This document shows, piece by piece, positions 10,464 through 19,221 of a DNA stretch of 64,000 bases (the first letter of the stretch is position 1; each line of letters opens with the position of its first letter). Below the pieces are notes generated by a model. That model did no database searches, had not been told where the DNA came from, and was given only the letters and a program-made list of their open reading frames with translations. This DNA is from Methylobacillus caricis. GTDB taxonomy: Bacteria; Pseudomonadota; Gammaproteobacteria; Burkholderiales; Methylophilaceae. The stretch spans positions 930,001 to 994,000 of the forward strand of contig NZ_JAJAVD010000001.1 in the NCBI RefSeq assembly GCF_020532705.1, in the 5' to 3' direction. A program made the position numbers and the translations under genes.

Positions 10464-11654
10464 ATGCGTACATCATCGTTATTGACTGTCTATGTGCTGG
10501 CTGCGCTCACTGCACTCGCGCCTTTTGCCATTGATACCTATCTGCCAGCTTTCCCCATGATGCAGCATGATTTGCAGGCATCTACTGTCGATATCCAGCA
10601 TAGCTTGACGTTTTATTTGCTGCCTTATGCCATCATGACTTTATTCCACGGCGCGATTAGCGATGCAATTGGACGTATTGCCACCATACGCTGGGGATTA
10701 AGCATTTTCATATTGGCCTCAATAGGCTGCATATTTGCCCCCAATGTGGAAACGTTGTGGACTTTCCGTATCGTGCAAGGGTTGTCTGGAGGAGCCGGTA
10801 ATGTGGTGGCGCGCGCCATGGTGCGTGACCTGTTTGAGGGTGTGCAGGCGCAGCGCGTGATGGCGACAGTGCAAATGCTGTTTGTGATTGCACCCGCCGT
10901 GGCCCCCATCATAGGTGGGGTGATGCTGGGCATACATTGGCAGGCAATCTTTGCTTTCCTCGCCCTTTATGCAGCGTTTGCACTATGGGCTGCAATAAGA
11001 TACCTGCCGGAAACCATGCCTGTTGAGAAACGGCAGCCCCTGTCCGCACGGCGGGTGATACAGAATTATCAGCAGATATTCAGTCATCGTGAGTTCAGTT
11101 TGTTGGTGTTTGCCATCGGTGCAAATTTCTCGGCATTTTTTCTCTATGTGCTTGCCAGTCCGGTATTTCTCATCCAGCACTTAGGCCTGACATCGCAGCA
11201 ATTTGCCTGGATGTTCATTCCTACGGTGTGCGGTAGCGTGTTTGGCTCGTTCTTGGCAAAACGCGCAGCAGGTAAGTATTCGCCCCAGCAAATCCTGAAG
11301 TTTTCTTATGGCTGGATGGCGGTAGTGGCTATGGCCAACATCGCAGTCAGTGCATTGCCCTTTGTGCATGCAGGCCTGAATATACTGCCTATTGCCTTGT
11401 TTACCATCGGGCTGGCGTTAGCCATGCCGGTATTGTCTGTGAGCGCACTGGACTGTCATCCAAGAATACGTGGCACTGCTGCTTCAGGCCAGGCTTTCAT
11501 GCAGATGTTGTTATCGACTGTGTCGGCAGGTCTGGTGGCCCCGTTTGTGTGGGATCATCCATTAGGGCTTGCGTTGGCAATGGCCGCTTACTTGTTACTG
11601 GGTTGGTTGGCCACACGTATCACCCATTTGTTTGATAATCAGGCACCAGCGTGA
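10464..11654 (+). CDS. Bcr/CflA-type MFS drug efflux transporter
   Basis: A 396-residue major facilitator of the drug:H+ antiporter-1 (12 TM) group. The protein is hydrophobic throughout, with about twelve predicted membrane segments. TM1 carries APFAIDTYLPAFPMM, characteristic of the Bcr/CflA family. The loop after TM2 has the MFS signature GAISDAIGRI, and VQGLSGGAGNVVARAMVRD in TM4-5 matches motif C-like sequence of this group. Known members export bicyclomycin, chloramphenicol or sulfonamides, but the substrate cannot be told from sequence. It is 84 nt downstream of cfa. There is no strong ribosome binding site before ATG 10464. Confidence 0.88.
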   Translation: MRTSSLLTVYVLAALTALAPFAIDTYLPAFPMMQHDLQASTVDIQHSLTFYLLPYAIMTLFHGAISDAIGRIATIRWGLSIFILASIGCIFAPNVETLWTFRIVQGLSGGAGNVVARAMVRDLFEGVQAQRVMATVQMLFVIAPAVAPIIGGVMLGIHWQAIFAFLALYAAFALWAAIRYLPETMPVEKRQPLSARRVIQNYQQIFSHREFSLLVFAIGANFSAFFLYVLASPVFLIQHLGLTSQQFAWMFIPTVCGSVFGSFLAKRAAGKYSPQQILKFSYGWMAVVAMANIAVSALPFVHAGLNILPIALFTIGLALAMPVLSVSALDCHPRIRGTAASGQAFMQMLLSTVSAGLVAPFVWDHPLGLALAMAAYLLLGWLATRITHLFDNQAPA

Positions 11655-11734
11655 GCCTGTGATAGCTGATTCCCAATAAGCTGGAGATCCGTCTGCTGAC
11701 ACAATCCTTTTTAGCCACAAACGGCGCAGGCCTT

Positions 11735-11740
11735 TATAAT
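11735..11740 (+). promoter_or_regulatory. Possible -10 element of the fabV promoter
   Basis: A consensus TATAAT occurs 67 bases before the fabV start in the 153-base gap after the MFS gene. No convincing -35 hexamer was found 16-18 bases upstream, so this is only a candidate. Confidence 0.35.
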
Positions 11741-11807
11741 ACTGCCTTTTGTTGGTGCAAGCGGCTGCAAGCCGAGTGTCCTAGGATTTCCTATCAGTGA
11801 GGTATTC

Positions 11808-13004
11808 ATGATTATCAAACCCCGTGTACGTGGATTTATCTGTGTCACCGCTCATCCCACAGGCTGTGAAGCCAACGTCAAGCAACAGGTCGAGTATGTG
11901 CAGCAGCAGGGTGCAGTTGCCAATGGGCCCAAGCGGGTACTGGTGATTGGTGCCTCTACTGGTTATGGCTTGGCAGCACGTATTACTGCTGCATTCGGTT
12001 GTGATGCTGCCACGGTGGGTGTTTTCCTGGAACGAGCCGGCGATGCAGGCAAACCGGGGACTGCCGGTTGGTATAACTCCGCAGCCTTCCACAAGTTTGC
12101 AGAAGCCAGGGGGTTATATGCGCACAGCATTAATGGGGATGCCTTCTCTGATGCGGTCAAGCAACAGACTATAGAGATCATTAAGCGCGACCTGGGACAG
12201 GTTGATCTTGTGGTGTACAGCCTGGCTTCGCCACGCCGCACCCATCCAAAAACTGGCGAGGTGTTCAATTCCGTGCTGAAGCCTATCGGCAAAACCATTA
12301 CCCAGCGCGGCCTCGATACCGATAAGGAAGTGGTGAAGGATAACGTGATTGAAGCTGCCACCCAGCAGGAGATTGATAACACCGTTGCTGTAATGGGTGG
12401 CGAGGACTGGCAGATATGGATAGATGCGCTGGGCGAAGCTGGCGTCTTGGCTGAGGGAGCGAAAACCACGGCCTTTACCTATCTTGGCGAAAAGATTACG
12501 CACGATATTTATTGGAACGGCACCATAGGTGCAGCCAAGAAAGATCTGGATCAGCGAGTGCTGGATATACGCGCCAGCCTTGCGGGCCAAGGCGGGGACG
12601 CGAGGGTTGCGGTGCTCAAGGCTCTGGTGACCCAGGCAAGCTCGGCTATTCCCATGATGCCACTTTATCTGTCCCTGCTGTTCAAGGTGATGAAGCAGGC
12701 AGGAACACATGAAGGATGTATAGAGCAGGTATACGGCCTGTATAAGGATAGTCTCTATGGCGCACAACCCATTCTGGATGAGGAAGGTCGATTACGCGCT
12801 GATTACAAGGAGCTTGAGCCTGCCATCCAGGACGAGGTGGTGGCACTTTGGGACCAGGTGACGAATGACAATGTATATGAGCTGACTGATTTTGCAGGCT
12901 ACAAGTCTGACTTCCTACGCCTGTTTGGTTTTGGGGTAGAGGGAGTGGATTACGAGGCTGACGTGAATCCAGAGTCACCAATTGCAAAATTGACACAAGC
13001 CTAA
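11808..13004 (+). CDS. fabV: FabV enoyl-[acyl-carrier-protein] reductase
   Basis: A 398-residue NADH-dependent enoyl-ACP (trans-2-enoyl-CoA) reductase catalysing the last step of fatty acid elongation. N-terminal [20 protein letters not shown] is a FabV hallmark. The Rossmann motif [16 protein letters not shown] follows at about residues 44-59. The catalytic Y-x8-K pair is visible in [10 protein letters not shown]. Length (about 400) is that of FabV rather than FabI (about 260). FabV enzymes are commonly insensitive to triclosan. The gene appears monocistronic: its own candidate -10 lies upstream and a strong terminator follows 20 nt after the stop. Confidence 0.96.
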   Translation: MIIKPRVRGFICVTAHPTGCEANVKQQVEYVQQQGAVANGPKRVLVIGASTGYGLAARITAAFGCDAATVGVFLERAGDAGKPGTAGWYNSAAFHKFAEARGLYAHSINGDAFSDAVKQQTIEIIKRDLGQVDLVVYSLASPRRTHPKTGEVFNSVLKPIGKTITQRGLDTDKEVVKDNVIEAATQQEIDNTVAVMGGEDWQIWIDALGEAGVLAEGAKTTAFTYLGEKITHDIYWNGTIGAAKKDLDQRVLDIRASLAGQGGDARVAVLKALVTQASSAIPMMPLYLSLLFKVMKQAGTHEGCIEQVYGLYKDSLYGAQPILDEEGRLRADYKELEPAIQDEVVALWDQVTNDNVYELTDFAGYKSDFLRLFGFGVEGVDYEADVNPESPIAKLTQA

Positions 13005-13025
13005 GTAGCTATATCGCTCAATAGA

Positions 13026-13052
13026 AAAGCCCACAAATGTGGGCTTTTTTTT
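13026..13052 (+). terminator. Rho-independent terminator of fabV
   Basis: GCCCACA (13029-13035), loop AA, TGTGGGC (13038-13044), followed by a run of eight T. A-rich flanks before the stem let it work in both directions, so it may also end fdxA transcripts from the other strand. Confidence 0.9.
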
Positions 13053-13081
13053 ATAATTGAGGATTCAGGAAAAAGCGGCTA

Positions 13082-13405
13082 TCACTCAACCAACAGTTCG
13101 CGCTTGCCTGGTGTGCCGTTGTTGGCATCTGCATCAGGCAGGGGAGACTTGCGGGCAGTAATCGCTGGCCAGATTTCAGCCAGGCGTGCGTTCAAGGCAA
13201 TGAATTCTTGCTGGTCTTCTGGTACGTCATCTTCAGAGTAGATGGCCTCTGCCGGGCACTCAGCCACGCAAAGGGTGCAATCGATACACTCATCAGGGTT
13301 GATGGCCAGGAAATTTGGTCCCTCAACAAAACAATCTACTGGGCAAACATCCACGCAGTCGGTGTATTTACACTGGATGCAATTTTCGGTTACAACATAA
13401 GCCAT
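13082..13405 (-). CDS. fdxA: 7Fe-8S ferredoxin FdxA
   Basis: A 107-residue soluble ferredoxin. The N-terminal half carries two cluster motifs: [17 protein letters not shown], of the modified type that holds a 3Fe-4S plus part of a 4Fe-4S cluster, and [12 protein letters not shown] for the other 4Fe-4S cluster. The acidic C-terminal tail ([15 protein letters not shown]) is typical of the Azotobacter FdI/FdxA family. It lies downstream of the cysDN operon on the same strand, 115 nt after cysN, and has its own candidate -10. Delivery of electrons to the CysI sulfite reductase is possible, because no CysJ flavoprotein is in the window; this is inference only. Confidence 0.93.
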   Translation of the reverse strand: MAYVVTENCIQCKYTDCVDVCPVDCFVEGPNFLAINPDECIDCTLCVAECPAEAIYSEDDVPEDQQEFIALNARLAEIWPAITARKSPLPDADANNGTPGKRELLVE

Positions 13406-13450
13406 TTATATTCCTCGTATGGTACTTTGCTATATTCCAGACAGCTCTGA

Positions 13451-13456
13451 ATTATA
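13451..13456 (-). promoter_or_regulatory. Possible -10 element of the fdxA promoter
   Basis: On the minus strand this reads TATAAT, 45 bases before the fdxA start codon, within a strongly AT-rich gap. No good -35 hexamer is apparent. Confidence 0.35.
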
Positions 13457-13520
13457 AACGATATAAAATACAATATTTATTGATTCTATTGATAAGCGAT
13501 TTCCATTCGGCAGATACACG

Positions 13521-14819
13521 TTATGCCTGAATCATGCCTGCGCCTACTGTATTGTTGGTTGATTCATCAATTACGATAAACGCACCGGTGGCCCGGTTAG
13601 TGCTGTATGCATCCACCATGAGCGGTTGTGCCAGTTTGAAGCTGATGCTGGCAATGTCGTTCATGCTGAGGCTGCCCTCTGCGGAAAGCTTCTCTGTAGT
13701 GTTTACGTCGATTTTATAAGCTATCTCACCAACCTTGGCCTTGGATTCACGCGTGGTGTGTCGAATAATGTAGGTGCGGGCAGGGGAGAGCGCTGTTTCT
13801 GACAGCCAGCAGACCATTGCATTGATCTGCTTGACCGGCTCAGGTGCTTCAGATTTTTTCACGATCATGTCGCCGCGGGAAATATCAATTTCATCTGTCA
13901 GCAGGATAGTCACGGATTGTTCTGTGATGGCGCGTTCTATTTTTTCTTCACCAATCTGGATCGCTTTTACCCTTGAGCTCAGGCCAGACGGCAAGACGGT
14001 CACTTCATCACCCACGGCGATTTCACCGGATTCGATACGGCCCATAAAGCCACGGAAATCATGTAGTTTATGGTCGTCTGAAGCATGTGGACGGCAGACG
14101 AACTGAACCGGGAAGCGGAAAGATTCGTTACGCTCAGAGTGTGCGGCAGGAGCTGATTCCAGTAGCTCCAGCATGGTCGGGCCCTTGTACCAAGGCATGG
14201 CAGCACCACGATCCACGAGCATGTCACCATTCAATGCGGACATTGGGACAAAGGTGATGTCATGGCCGGTACGCTGCAGGCCGATCTGTTCGGCAAATTC
14301 CAGGTAGCTTGCACGAATGCGCTCATATTCTGCCTGGGAGTAATCCACCAGGTCCATCTTGTTGATGGCGACCACGATGTGGGGAATACCAACCAGTTGT
14401 GCCAGGTAGGAGTGGCGACGCGTCTGGGTCAATACTCCTTTGCGGGCGTCAATCAGGATGATGGCAAGGTTCGCAGTCGAGGCAGCAGTGACCATGTTTC
14501 GCGTGTATTGCTCATGACCAGGCGCATCGGCAATGATGTATTTACGGGTGCCGGTACTGAAGTAGCGATAAGCGACATCGATGGTAATGCCTTGCTCGCG
14601 TTCGGCTTGGAGGCCGTCAGTCAGCAGTGACAAGTCAACTGCTTCGAGGCCGCGCTTATGCGAGGTGCGCTCCATCTGGGTCAGGGTGTCTGCCAGGATG
14701 GTTTTGGTGTCGAACAGCAGGCGACCGATCAAAGTGCTTTTCCCATCATCCACGCTGCCGCAGGTCATGAAGCGCAACAGGCTGTCGTTATGCACTGGAA
14801 GATTTTCTATTTTGGACAT
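13521..14819 (-). CDS. cysN: Sulfate adenylyltransferase subunit 1 (CysN), GTPase
   Basis: A 432-residue elongation-factor-like GTPase that drives ATP sulfurylase (with CysD) to make APS from sulfate. G motifs are clear: GSVDDGKST (P-loop), DAPGHEQYTRNM (G3) and NKMDLVD (G4), followed by EF-Tu-like beta-barrel domains. There is no fused APS kinase domain; bifunctional CysNC proteins are about 200 residues longer. ATG at 14819 is chosen for its AAAGAG site; an upstream TTG at 14858 is unlikely. It is 78 nt after cysD in the same operon. No cysC kinase is adjacent, although the CysH type implies PAPS is made. Confidence 0.95.
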   Translation of the reverse strand: MSKIENLPVHNDSLLRFMTCGSVDDGKSTLIGRLLFDTKTILADTLTQMERTSHKRGLEAVDLSLLTDGLQAEREQGITIDVAYRYFSTGTRKYIIADAPGHEQYTRNMVTAASTANLAIILIDARKGVLTQTRRHSYLAQLVGIPHIVVAINKMDLVDYSQAEYERIRASYLEFAEQIGLQRTGHDITFVPMSALNGDMLVDRGAAMPWYKGPTMLELLESAPAAHSERNESFRFPVQFVCRPHASDDHKLHDFRGFMGRIESGEIAVGDEVTVLPSGLSSRVKAIQIGEEKIERAITEQSVTILLTDEIDISRGDMIVKKSEAPEPVKQINAMVCWLSETALSPARTYIIRHTTRESKAKVGEIAYKIDVNTTEKLSAEGSLSMNDIASISFKLAQPLMVDAYSTNRATGAFIVIDESTNNTVGAGMIQA

Positions 14820-14897
14820 TTCGATACTCTTTAAACTCTCACGGGGCGGATCAAGCAATGCTGCTGTATCCTCGTTGTTCTGTGTCAGGCCGTCAAA

Positions 14898-15833
14898 CTA
14901 GAAATAGCCTTCCTTCTTGCGCTGCTCCATGGAAGCATCGGAAGTCTGGTCATCCAGTCGGGTGGCACCGCGTTCGGTGATTGTCGTGGTGGCAGTTTCC
15001 AGCACGATTTTGCTGAGTGTGTCCGCATCACTGATCACCGGCGCTGTGCAGGTGATGTCACCTACGGTACGGAAGCGCACCTGTATGTTCTGCACTTCTT
15101 CACCAGGCTTGGGCTCGTTAATGATTTCGCCGCTGGCAAGTCGCACATTGACCGGGAAAATCCCGTTATTGCGCATGACAACATCGCGGTTATGCGCGAA
15201 ATAGATGCTGGGCAGCTCGAGTTGTTCACGCTCTATATATTGCCAAACGTCCATTTCCGTCCAGTTGGAAATCGGGAAGGCGCGAATGTTCTCACCCTTG
15301 TGGCTACGGGCGTTATACAGGTTCCAAAGTTCCGGGCGCTGGTTCTTGGGATCCCACTGACCGAACTCGTCGCGGAAACTCATGATGCGTTCCTTCGCCC
15401 GGGCTTTTTCTTCATCACGGCGGGCACCGCCTATGCAGCAATCGAAACCAAACTCTTCAATCGCTTCGAGTAGAGTGACGGATTGATGCTTGTTACGTGA
15501 CTCATCAGCTGACTTCAGCACAACGCTGCCACGCTTGATAGAATCTTCAACCGAACGCACGATGAGGCGTTCTCCCAGCTCAGCGGCACGCTGGTCACGA
15601 AAGTTGACGACTTCCTGGTAGTTATGGCCGGTATCTATGTGCATCAGCGGAAAGGGGAAGCGGCCGGGACGGAAGGCTTTTTCTGCAAGGCGCAGGATGC
15701 ACAAGGAGTCCTTGCCACCGGAGAAAAGCAATACCGGATTGGAGCATTGTCCAGCTACTTCACGAAGGATATGGATAGCTTCGGCTTCCAGCCAGTCAAG
15801 GTGGGAGAGGGTTTGTTTGATTAAAGTCGTCAT
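14898..15833 (-). CDS. cysD: Sulfate adenylyltransferase subunit 2 (CysD)
   Basis: A 311-residue catalytic subunit of ATP sulfurylase, forming APS from ATP and sulfate. The PP-loop LLFSGGKDS is near residues 35-43. HIDTGHNYQEVV, CCIGGARRDEEKARAKER and FPISNWTEMDVWQYI are family signatures, and the C-terminus ends in MEQRKKEGYF. The start ATG at 15833 lacks a strong ribosome binding site. It is 128 nt downstream of the DUF934 gene and 78 nt upstream of cysN. The set is consistent with a CysB-controlled sulfate assimilation operon. Confidence 0.96.
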   Translation of the reverse strand: MTTLIKQTLSHLDWLEAEAIHILREVAGQCSNPVLLFSGGKDSLCILRLAEKAFRPGRFPFPLMHIDTGHNYQEVVNFRDQRAAELGERLIVRSVEDSIKRGSVVLKSADESRNKHQSVTLLEAIEEFGFDCCIGGARRDEEKARAKERIMSFRDEFGQWDPKNQRPELWNLYNARSHKGENIRAFPISNWTEMDVWQYIEREQLELPSIYFAHNRDVVMRNNGIFPVNVRLASGEIINEPKPGEEVQNIQVRFRTVGDITCTAPVISDADTLSKIVLETATTTITERGATRLDDQTSDASMEQRKKEGYF

Positions 15834-15961
15834 ATGTTTTTTGTGCTGAAAGTTGCTGCTGTCTGTCAGCTCACATCTCCAGTAAGTATTCCTAAACTAA
15901 ACTTCATTTTTCCAGTGGGCATAAGGCCTTGTGGTGACCAATGCCCAATACATGTCAAGGC

Positions 15962-16585
15962 TTATTGTGGCGCTGGCTGCCGGTTAACACGCCGCCAAAC
16001 GGGCTGGTTGATATCGACCGCGCCCTGGTAGGGCTGGCTGAAGTCCTGCAGGCTGGCCAGTGCATCCTCGGCAGAGCGGTCAGCACGAATCAGGTAGCTG
16101 TTGAAGCCGCAGCGCTTGAGGAAAAACAGCTGGTCGCGCAATACGTCGCCAAATGCACGCAGGTCATTTTTATAATGATAGCGGGTACGCAGCAGGTTGC
16201 CGATGGAGAAGATACGGCCATCGGCAAAGCGCTCAACGTGGACTGCAATCAGTGGCAAGCTGTTGATGTCACCAATAGCGGATGCTAGGTCTTCCAGCAG
16301 CTCATGCGTATCCAGCCAGATACCCAGTTCACCAGCAGTGTGGCGTGACGCCAGTTCTTCCCTGCGTGCCATCCACACGGACAGCGGTACCAGAATCTTG
16401 CCGCTGCATGGGATGACGGTATTGGCAATCTGCTCGGCAGTATGCGTGGCTTCGCCGGTCAGCTTGAACAGCACGACCTTGCCTGCCTGTTTCTTTACCG
16501 CCTCCTCCACTACCGGCATGGTCACCAGCGTCCATTCATCATCAACGATGGCGTTGTTGAGAATCAGGTTGGACTTGTTAGGCAT
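15962..16585 (-). CDS. DUF934 protein associated with sulfite reductase
   Basis: A 207-residue protein of the DUF934 family, which is nearly always encoded next to siroheme sulfite reductase in proteobacteria; its biochemical role is unknown. Family-like segments are FADGRIFSIGNLLRTRYHY, LRAFGDVLRDQLFFLKRCGF and AYRADRS-like YLIRADRSAEDAL. ATG at 16585 is chosen because AAGGAGG sits 6 nt upstream; the gene then overlaps the end of cysI by 8 nt, indicating translational coupling. There is no signal peptide or membrane segment, so it is cytoplasmic. It is likely an accessory factor to CysI. Confidence 0.85.
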   Translation of the reverse strand: MPNKSNLILNNAIVDDEWTLVTMPVVEEAVKKQAGKVVLFKLTGEATHTAEQIANTVIPCSGKILVPLSVWMARREELASRHTAGELGIWLDTHELLEDLASAIGDINSLPLIAVHVERFADGRIFSIGNLLRTRYHYKNDLRAFGDVLRDQLFFLKRCGFNSYLIRADRSAEDALASLQDFSQPYQGAVDINQPVWRRVNRQPAPQ

Positions 16586-18254
16586 GGACGGCCTCCTTCT
16601 TTTTCTCGCCGTAGACATGCGTTTTGAATGGCGCTACGCCGATACGGCGTACAGTATCGATAAAGCGTTCTTCCGGTGTGCGCTCGCGTACGTATACATC
16701 GATCAGTTTTTGTATCACGCCCGGCATCTCTTCAGCTGCAAATGATGGGCCAAGCACGGTACCCAGGCTGGCGTCATTGCCCTGCTTGCCGCCAATCGTC
16801 ACCTGGTACCACTCGGAGCCATCCTTGTCCACGCCCAGGATGCCGATATGACCAATATGATGATGACCGCAAGCGTTCATGCAACCGGAAATGTTCAGTT
16901 CCAGATCACCGATGTCATAGAGGTAGTCCAAGTCGTCAAACTGCATCTGGATGGCTTCTGCGATCGGGATGCTCTTGGCATTGGCTAGTGAGCAAAAGTC
17001 GCCACCAGGGCAGCAGATAATGTCTGTCAGCAGGCCGATGTTTGAGGTAGCCAGGCCGGCAGCGCGCGCTTTTTCCCATAAAGGGTAGAGGTCGCTCAGC
17101 TTGACGTCCGCCAGGATCAGGTTCTGCTCGTGGGCAACGCGCAGTTCCCCAAAACTGTATTCGTCGGCAAAGTCAGCCACAATACGCATCTGCTCTGAAG
17201 TAGCATCGCCAGGCGCCTGGCCATGAGTCTTGAGCGACAATGTCACTGCCCGGTAACCAGGTTGCTGATGTGGGTGGGTGTTGCGCTTTACCCAGGCTGC
17301 AAAAGCAGGATTGCTGGCCACTGCACTGTCAAAAGAGGAGTCATGGGCCGGCAGTGGTTCATAAGGCATCTTGGTGAAATGCTTGGCGACACGTTCAAGT
17401 TCAGCCTCAGTGATTGTGTTGGGGCTATCCTTGAGATATTGCCATTCCTCTTCCACCTGGCGGCTGAATTCTTCTATGCCCAGGGCCTTGACCAGGATCT
17501 TGATACGCGCTTTGTAGGCATTGTCCCGGCGCCCATGCAGGTTGTAGACACGGATGATGGCTTCGCAATAGGTCAGTACATGCTGCCATTCCAAGTGTTC
17601 GCGTACCACGGAACCTAGTATAGGAGTACGGCCCAGCCCACCGCCTGCCCAGACACGGATCGCCATTTTATTTTGGTTATCCAGATAGAATTCCAGGCCG
17701 ATATCATGCGCCTGGATAATGGCCCTATCCTGCTTTGTGCCGGAAACCGCGATCTTGAACTTGCGCGGAAGCAGGGCAAACTCAGGGTGGAAGGTACTCC
17801 ATTGACGGATAATCTCGGCAATGGCACGCGGATCAATGACTTCATCAGGCGCAACCCCGGCGAACTGGTCGGCGGTAATGTTGCGGATGCAGTTACCTGA
17901 AGTCTGGATGGCGTGCATCTGCACAGTGGCCAGTTCGGCCAGTATTTCTGGCACATCTTCCAGTTTTGGCCAGTTGAGTTGCAGGTTCTGGCGGGTGCTG
18001 AAATGGCCGTAACTGCGATCATAACGTTTGGCAATGTCGCCAAGCTTGCGCAGCTGCCTGGAGGAAAGCATGCCGTAAGGCACGGCAATACGCAGCATGG
18101 GAGCGTGGCGCTGAATGTATAGGCCATTTTGCAGGCGTAGCGGGCGGAATTCCTCGTCGGTCAGTTCACCGTCGAGAAAGCGGCGTGTCTGGTCGCTGTA
18201 CTGCTTGACGCGCTCGTCTACGATAGCCTGGTCAATTTCGTCGTATTTATACAT
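16578..18254 (-). CDS. cysI: Siroheme sulfite reductase hemoprotein (CysI-type)
   Basis: A 558-residue nitrite/sulfite reductase family protein that reduces sulfite to sulfide with six electrons. The cluster-and-siroheme motifs are intact: CCPGGDFCSLANAKS, then ISGCMNACGHHHIGHIG (C-x3-C). The first half contains the ferrodoxin-like domain with GHFSTRQNLQLNW and TSGNCIRNITADQF. No CysJ flavoprotein is in the cluster, so the electron donor may be a ferredoxin. The gene starts 10 nt after the TauE-like permease and overlaps the DUF934 gene. Context (cysD, cysN, cysB) favours sulfite over nitrite as substrate. Confidence 0.92.
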   Translation of the reverse strand: MYKYDEIDQAIVDERVKQYSDQTRRFLDGELTDEEFRPLRLQNGLYIQRHAPMLRIAVPYGMLSSRQLRKLGDIAKRYDRSYGHFSTRQNLQLNWPKLEDVPEILAELATVQMHAIQTSGNCIRNITADQFAGVAPDEVIDPRAIAEIIRQWSTFHPEFALLPRKFKIAVSGTKQDRAIIQAHDIGLEFYLDNQNKMAIRVWAGGGLGRTPILGSVVREHLEWQHVLTYCEAIIRVYNLHGRRDNAYKARIKILVKALGIEEFSRQVEEEWQYLKDSPNTITEAELERVAKHFTKMPYEPLPAHDSSFDSAVASNPAFAAWVKRNTHPHQQPGYRAVTLSLKTHGQAPGDATSEQMRIVADFADEYSFGELRVAHEQNLILADVKLSDLYPLWEKARAAGLATSNIGLLTDIICCPGGDFCSLANAKSIPIAEAIQMQFDDLDYLYDIGDLELNISGCMNACGHHHIGHIGILGVDKDGSEWYQVTIGGKQGNDASLGTVLGPSFAAEEMPGVIQKLIDVYVRERTPEERFIDTVRRIGVAPFKTHVYGEKKKEAVHA

Positions 18255-18264
18255 GAGCTCACTT

Positions 18265-19062
18265 TTATGCTAAAACAAATTTTGAACCTATCAACAGTAA
18301 TATCAATGCAAGAACCGGACGTAATACCTTTTCCGGAATTTTCGCACTTAAATGACTGCCAATCCAAATGCCGGGCAGGGAGCCTATCAGCAGGCTGCCC
18401 AGCAGAGTAAAGTCTACATGGCCCAGGCTCCAGTGGCCTATGCCTGCAATTGCGGTTAGCGGAATTGCATGTGCAAGGTCGGTACCAACCACTTTCAATG
18501 TACTCATCCTGGGATATAACAGCAGGATGGCGATGGTACCTAGTGCGCCTGCGCCAACGGATGATAAAGTTACCAGTATCCCCAGCACGGCGCCTGTCAG
18601 GACAGTGGCGGCCACTTGTGTGTTGCCTGTAAAACGGCCAGTGCTGATCAGGCCGCTTTCAACTTCCCGTTCCTTGTTGCGCATCAGGAAACTGCGAACC
18701 AACAGGGCGCATGCCGTCATGATCAATGCAATGCCCAGGGCATAGGTGATCAATCCGGTAATTTCCTTGCCTACGGACATCAGGTGTTTGATGACATAGA
18801 TGGTAGTGATCGACATCGGCAGGCTGCCTGCCGCCATCAAGCCAACCACTTTCCAATCTACCGACTTGTGTTTGCCATGATGAACCCAAACACCGCCAGT
18901 TTTTGTCAATGCGGCAAACAGCAGATCCGTGCCTACTGCAACCACTGGTTTAAATCCAAACAGGAATACCAGCAGTGGGGTCATTAGCGAACCACCACCG
19001 ACTCCGGTTATGCCTACGAGAAAACCTACGGCAAAGCCGGAGAGTATGTATCCTATGTCCAT
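18265..19062 (-). CDS. TauE/SafE-family permease, probable sulfite or sulfate transporter
   Basis: A 265-residue hydrophobic inner membrane protein with about eight membrane segments. The N-terminal GFAVGFLVGITGVGGGSLMTPLL and the internal repeat LGILVTLSSVGAGALGTIAI carry the glycine-rich signature of the TauE/SafE family (COG0730). Members move sulfite, sulfoacetate or other organosulfur anions. It is the first gene of the minus-strand sulfur operon, 10 nt before cysI, so a role in sulfite export or sulfate handling is inferred; the direction of transport cannot be read from sequence. Confidence 0.88.
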   Translation of the reverse strand: MDIGYILSGFAVGFLVGITGVGGGSLMTPLLVFLFGFKPVVAVGTDLLFAALTKTGGVWVHHGKHKSVDWKVVGLMAAGSLPMSITTIYVIKHLMSVGKEITGLITYALGIALIMTACALLVRSFLMRNKEREVESGLISTGRFTGNTQVAATVLTGAVLGILVTLSSVGAGALGTIAILLLYPRMSTLKVVGTDLAHAIPLTAIAGIGHWSLGHVDFTLLGSLLIGSLPGIWIGSHLSAKIPEKVLRPVLALILLLIGSKFVLA

Positions 19063-19091
19063 GAAATGATTATTGTTTTTCCATGGGTTTG

Positions 19092-19221
19092 CCGGGTACG
19101 GAAATTACCCCAAAAACAATACCCGAAAAGCCTTTTATTATAACAGGTTAAATAAATAATTTAATAGTATGTTATTCTATAAATATGTGATTTTGTTATA
19201 AAACAAAGGTCAAATAGCATA
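19092..19221. promoter_or_regulatory. Divergent control region between sulfur operon and cysB
   Basis: The 159-base gap between the two divergent start codons is very AT-rich from about 19135 on. A small perfect dyad TTTGTT-ATAA-AACAAA (19192-19207) sits just before the cysB ribosome binding site and could be an autoregulatory site. CysB family operators are poorly conserved, so no operator is claimed. Confidence 0.35.

Noticed and set aside
12114-12767. A stop-free frame of over 210 codons antisense to fabV.
   Set aside because: No recognisable motif or start context; fully explained as a shadow of fabV.
16578-18254. Assignment of the siroheme protein as assimilatory nitrite reductase.
   Set aside because: The motifs cannot separate nitrite from sulfite reductases, but the neighbours cysD, cysN, DUF934 and divergent cysB favour sulfite.
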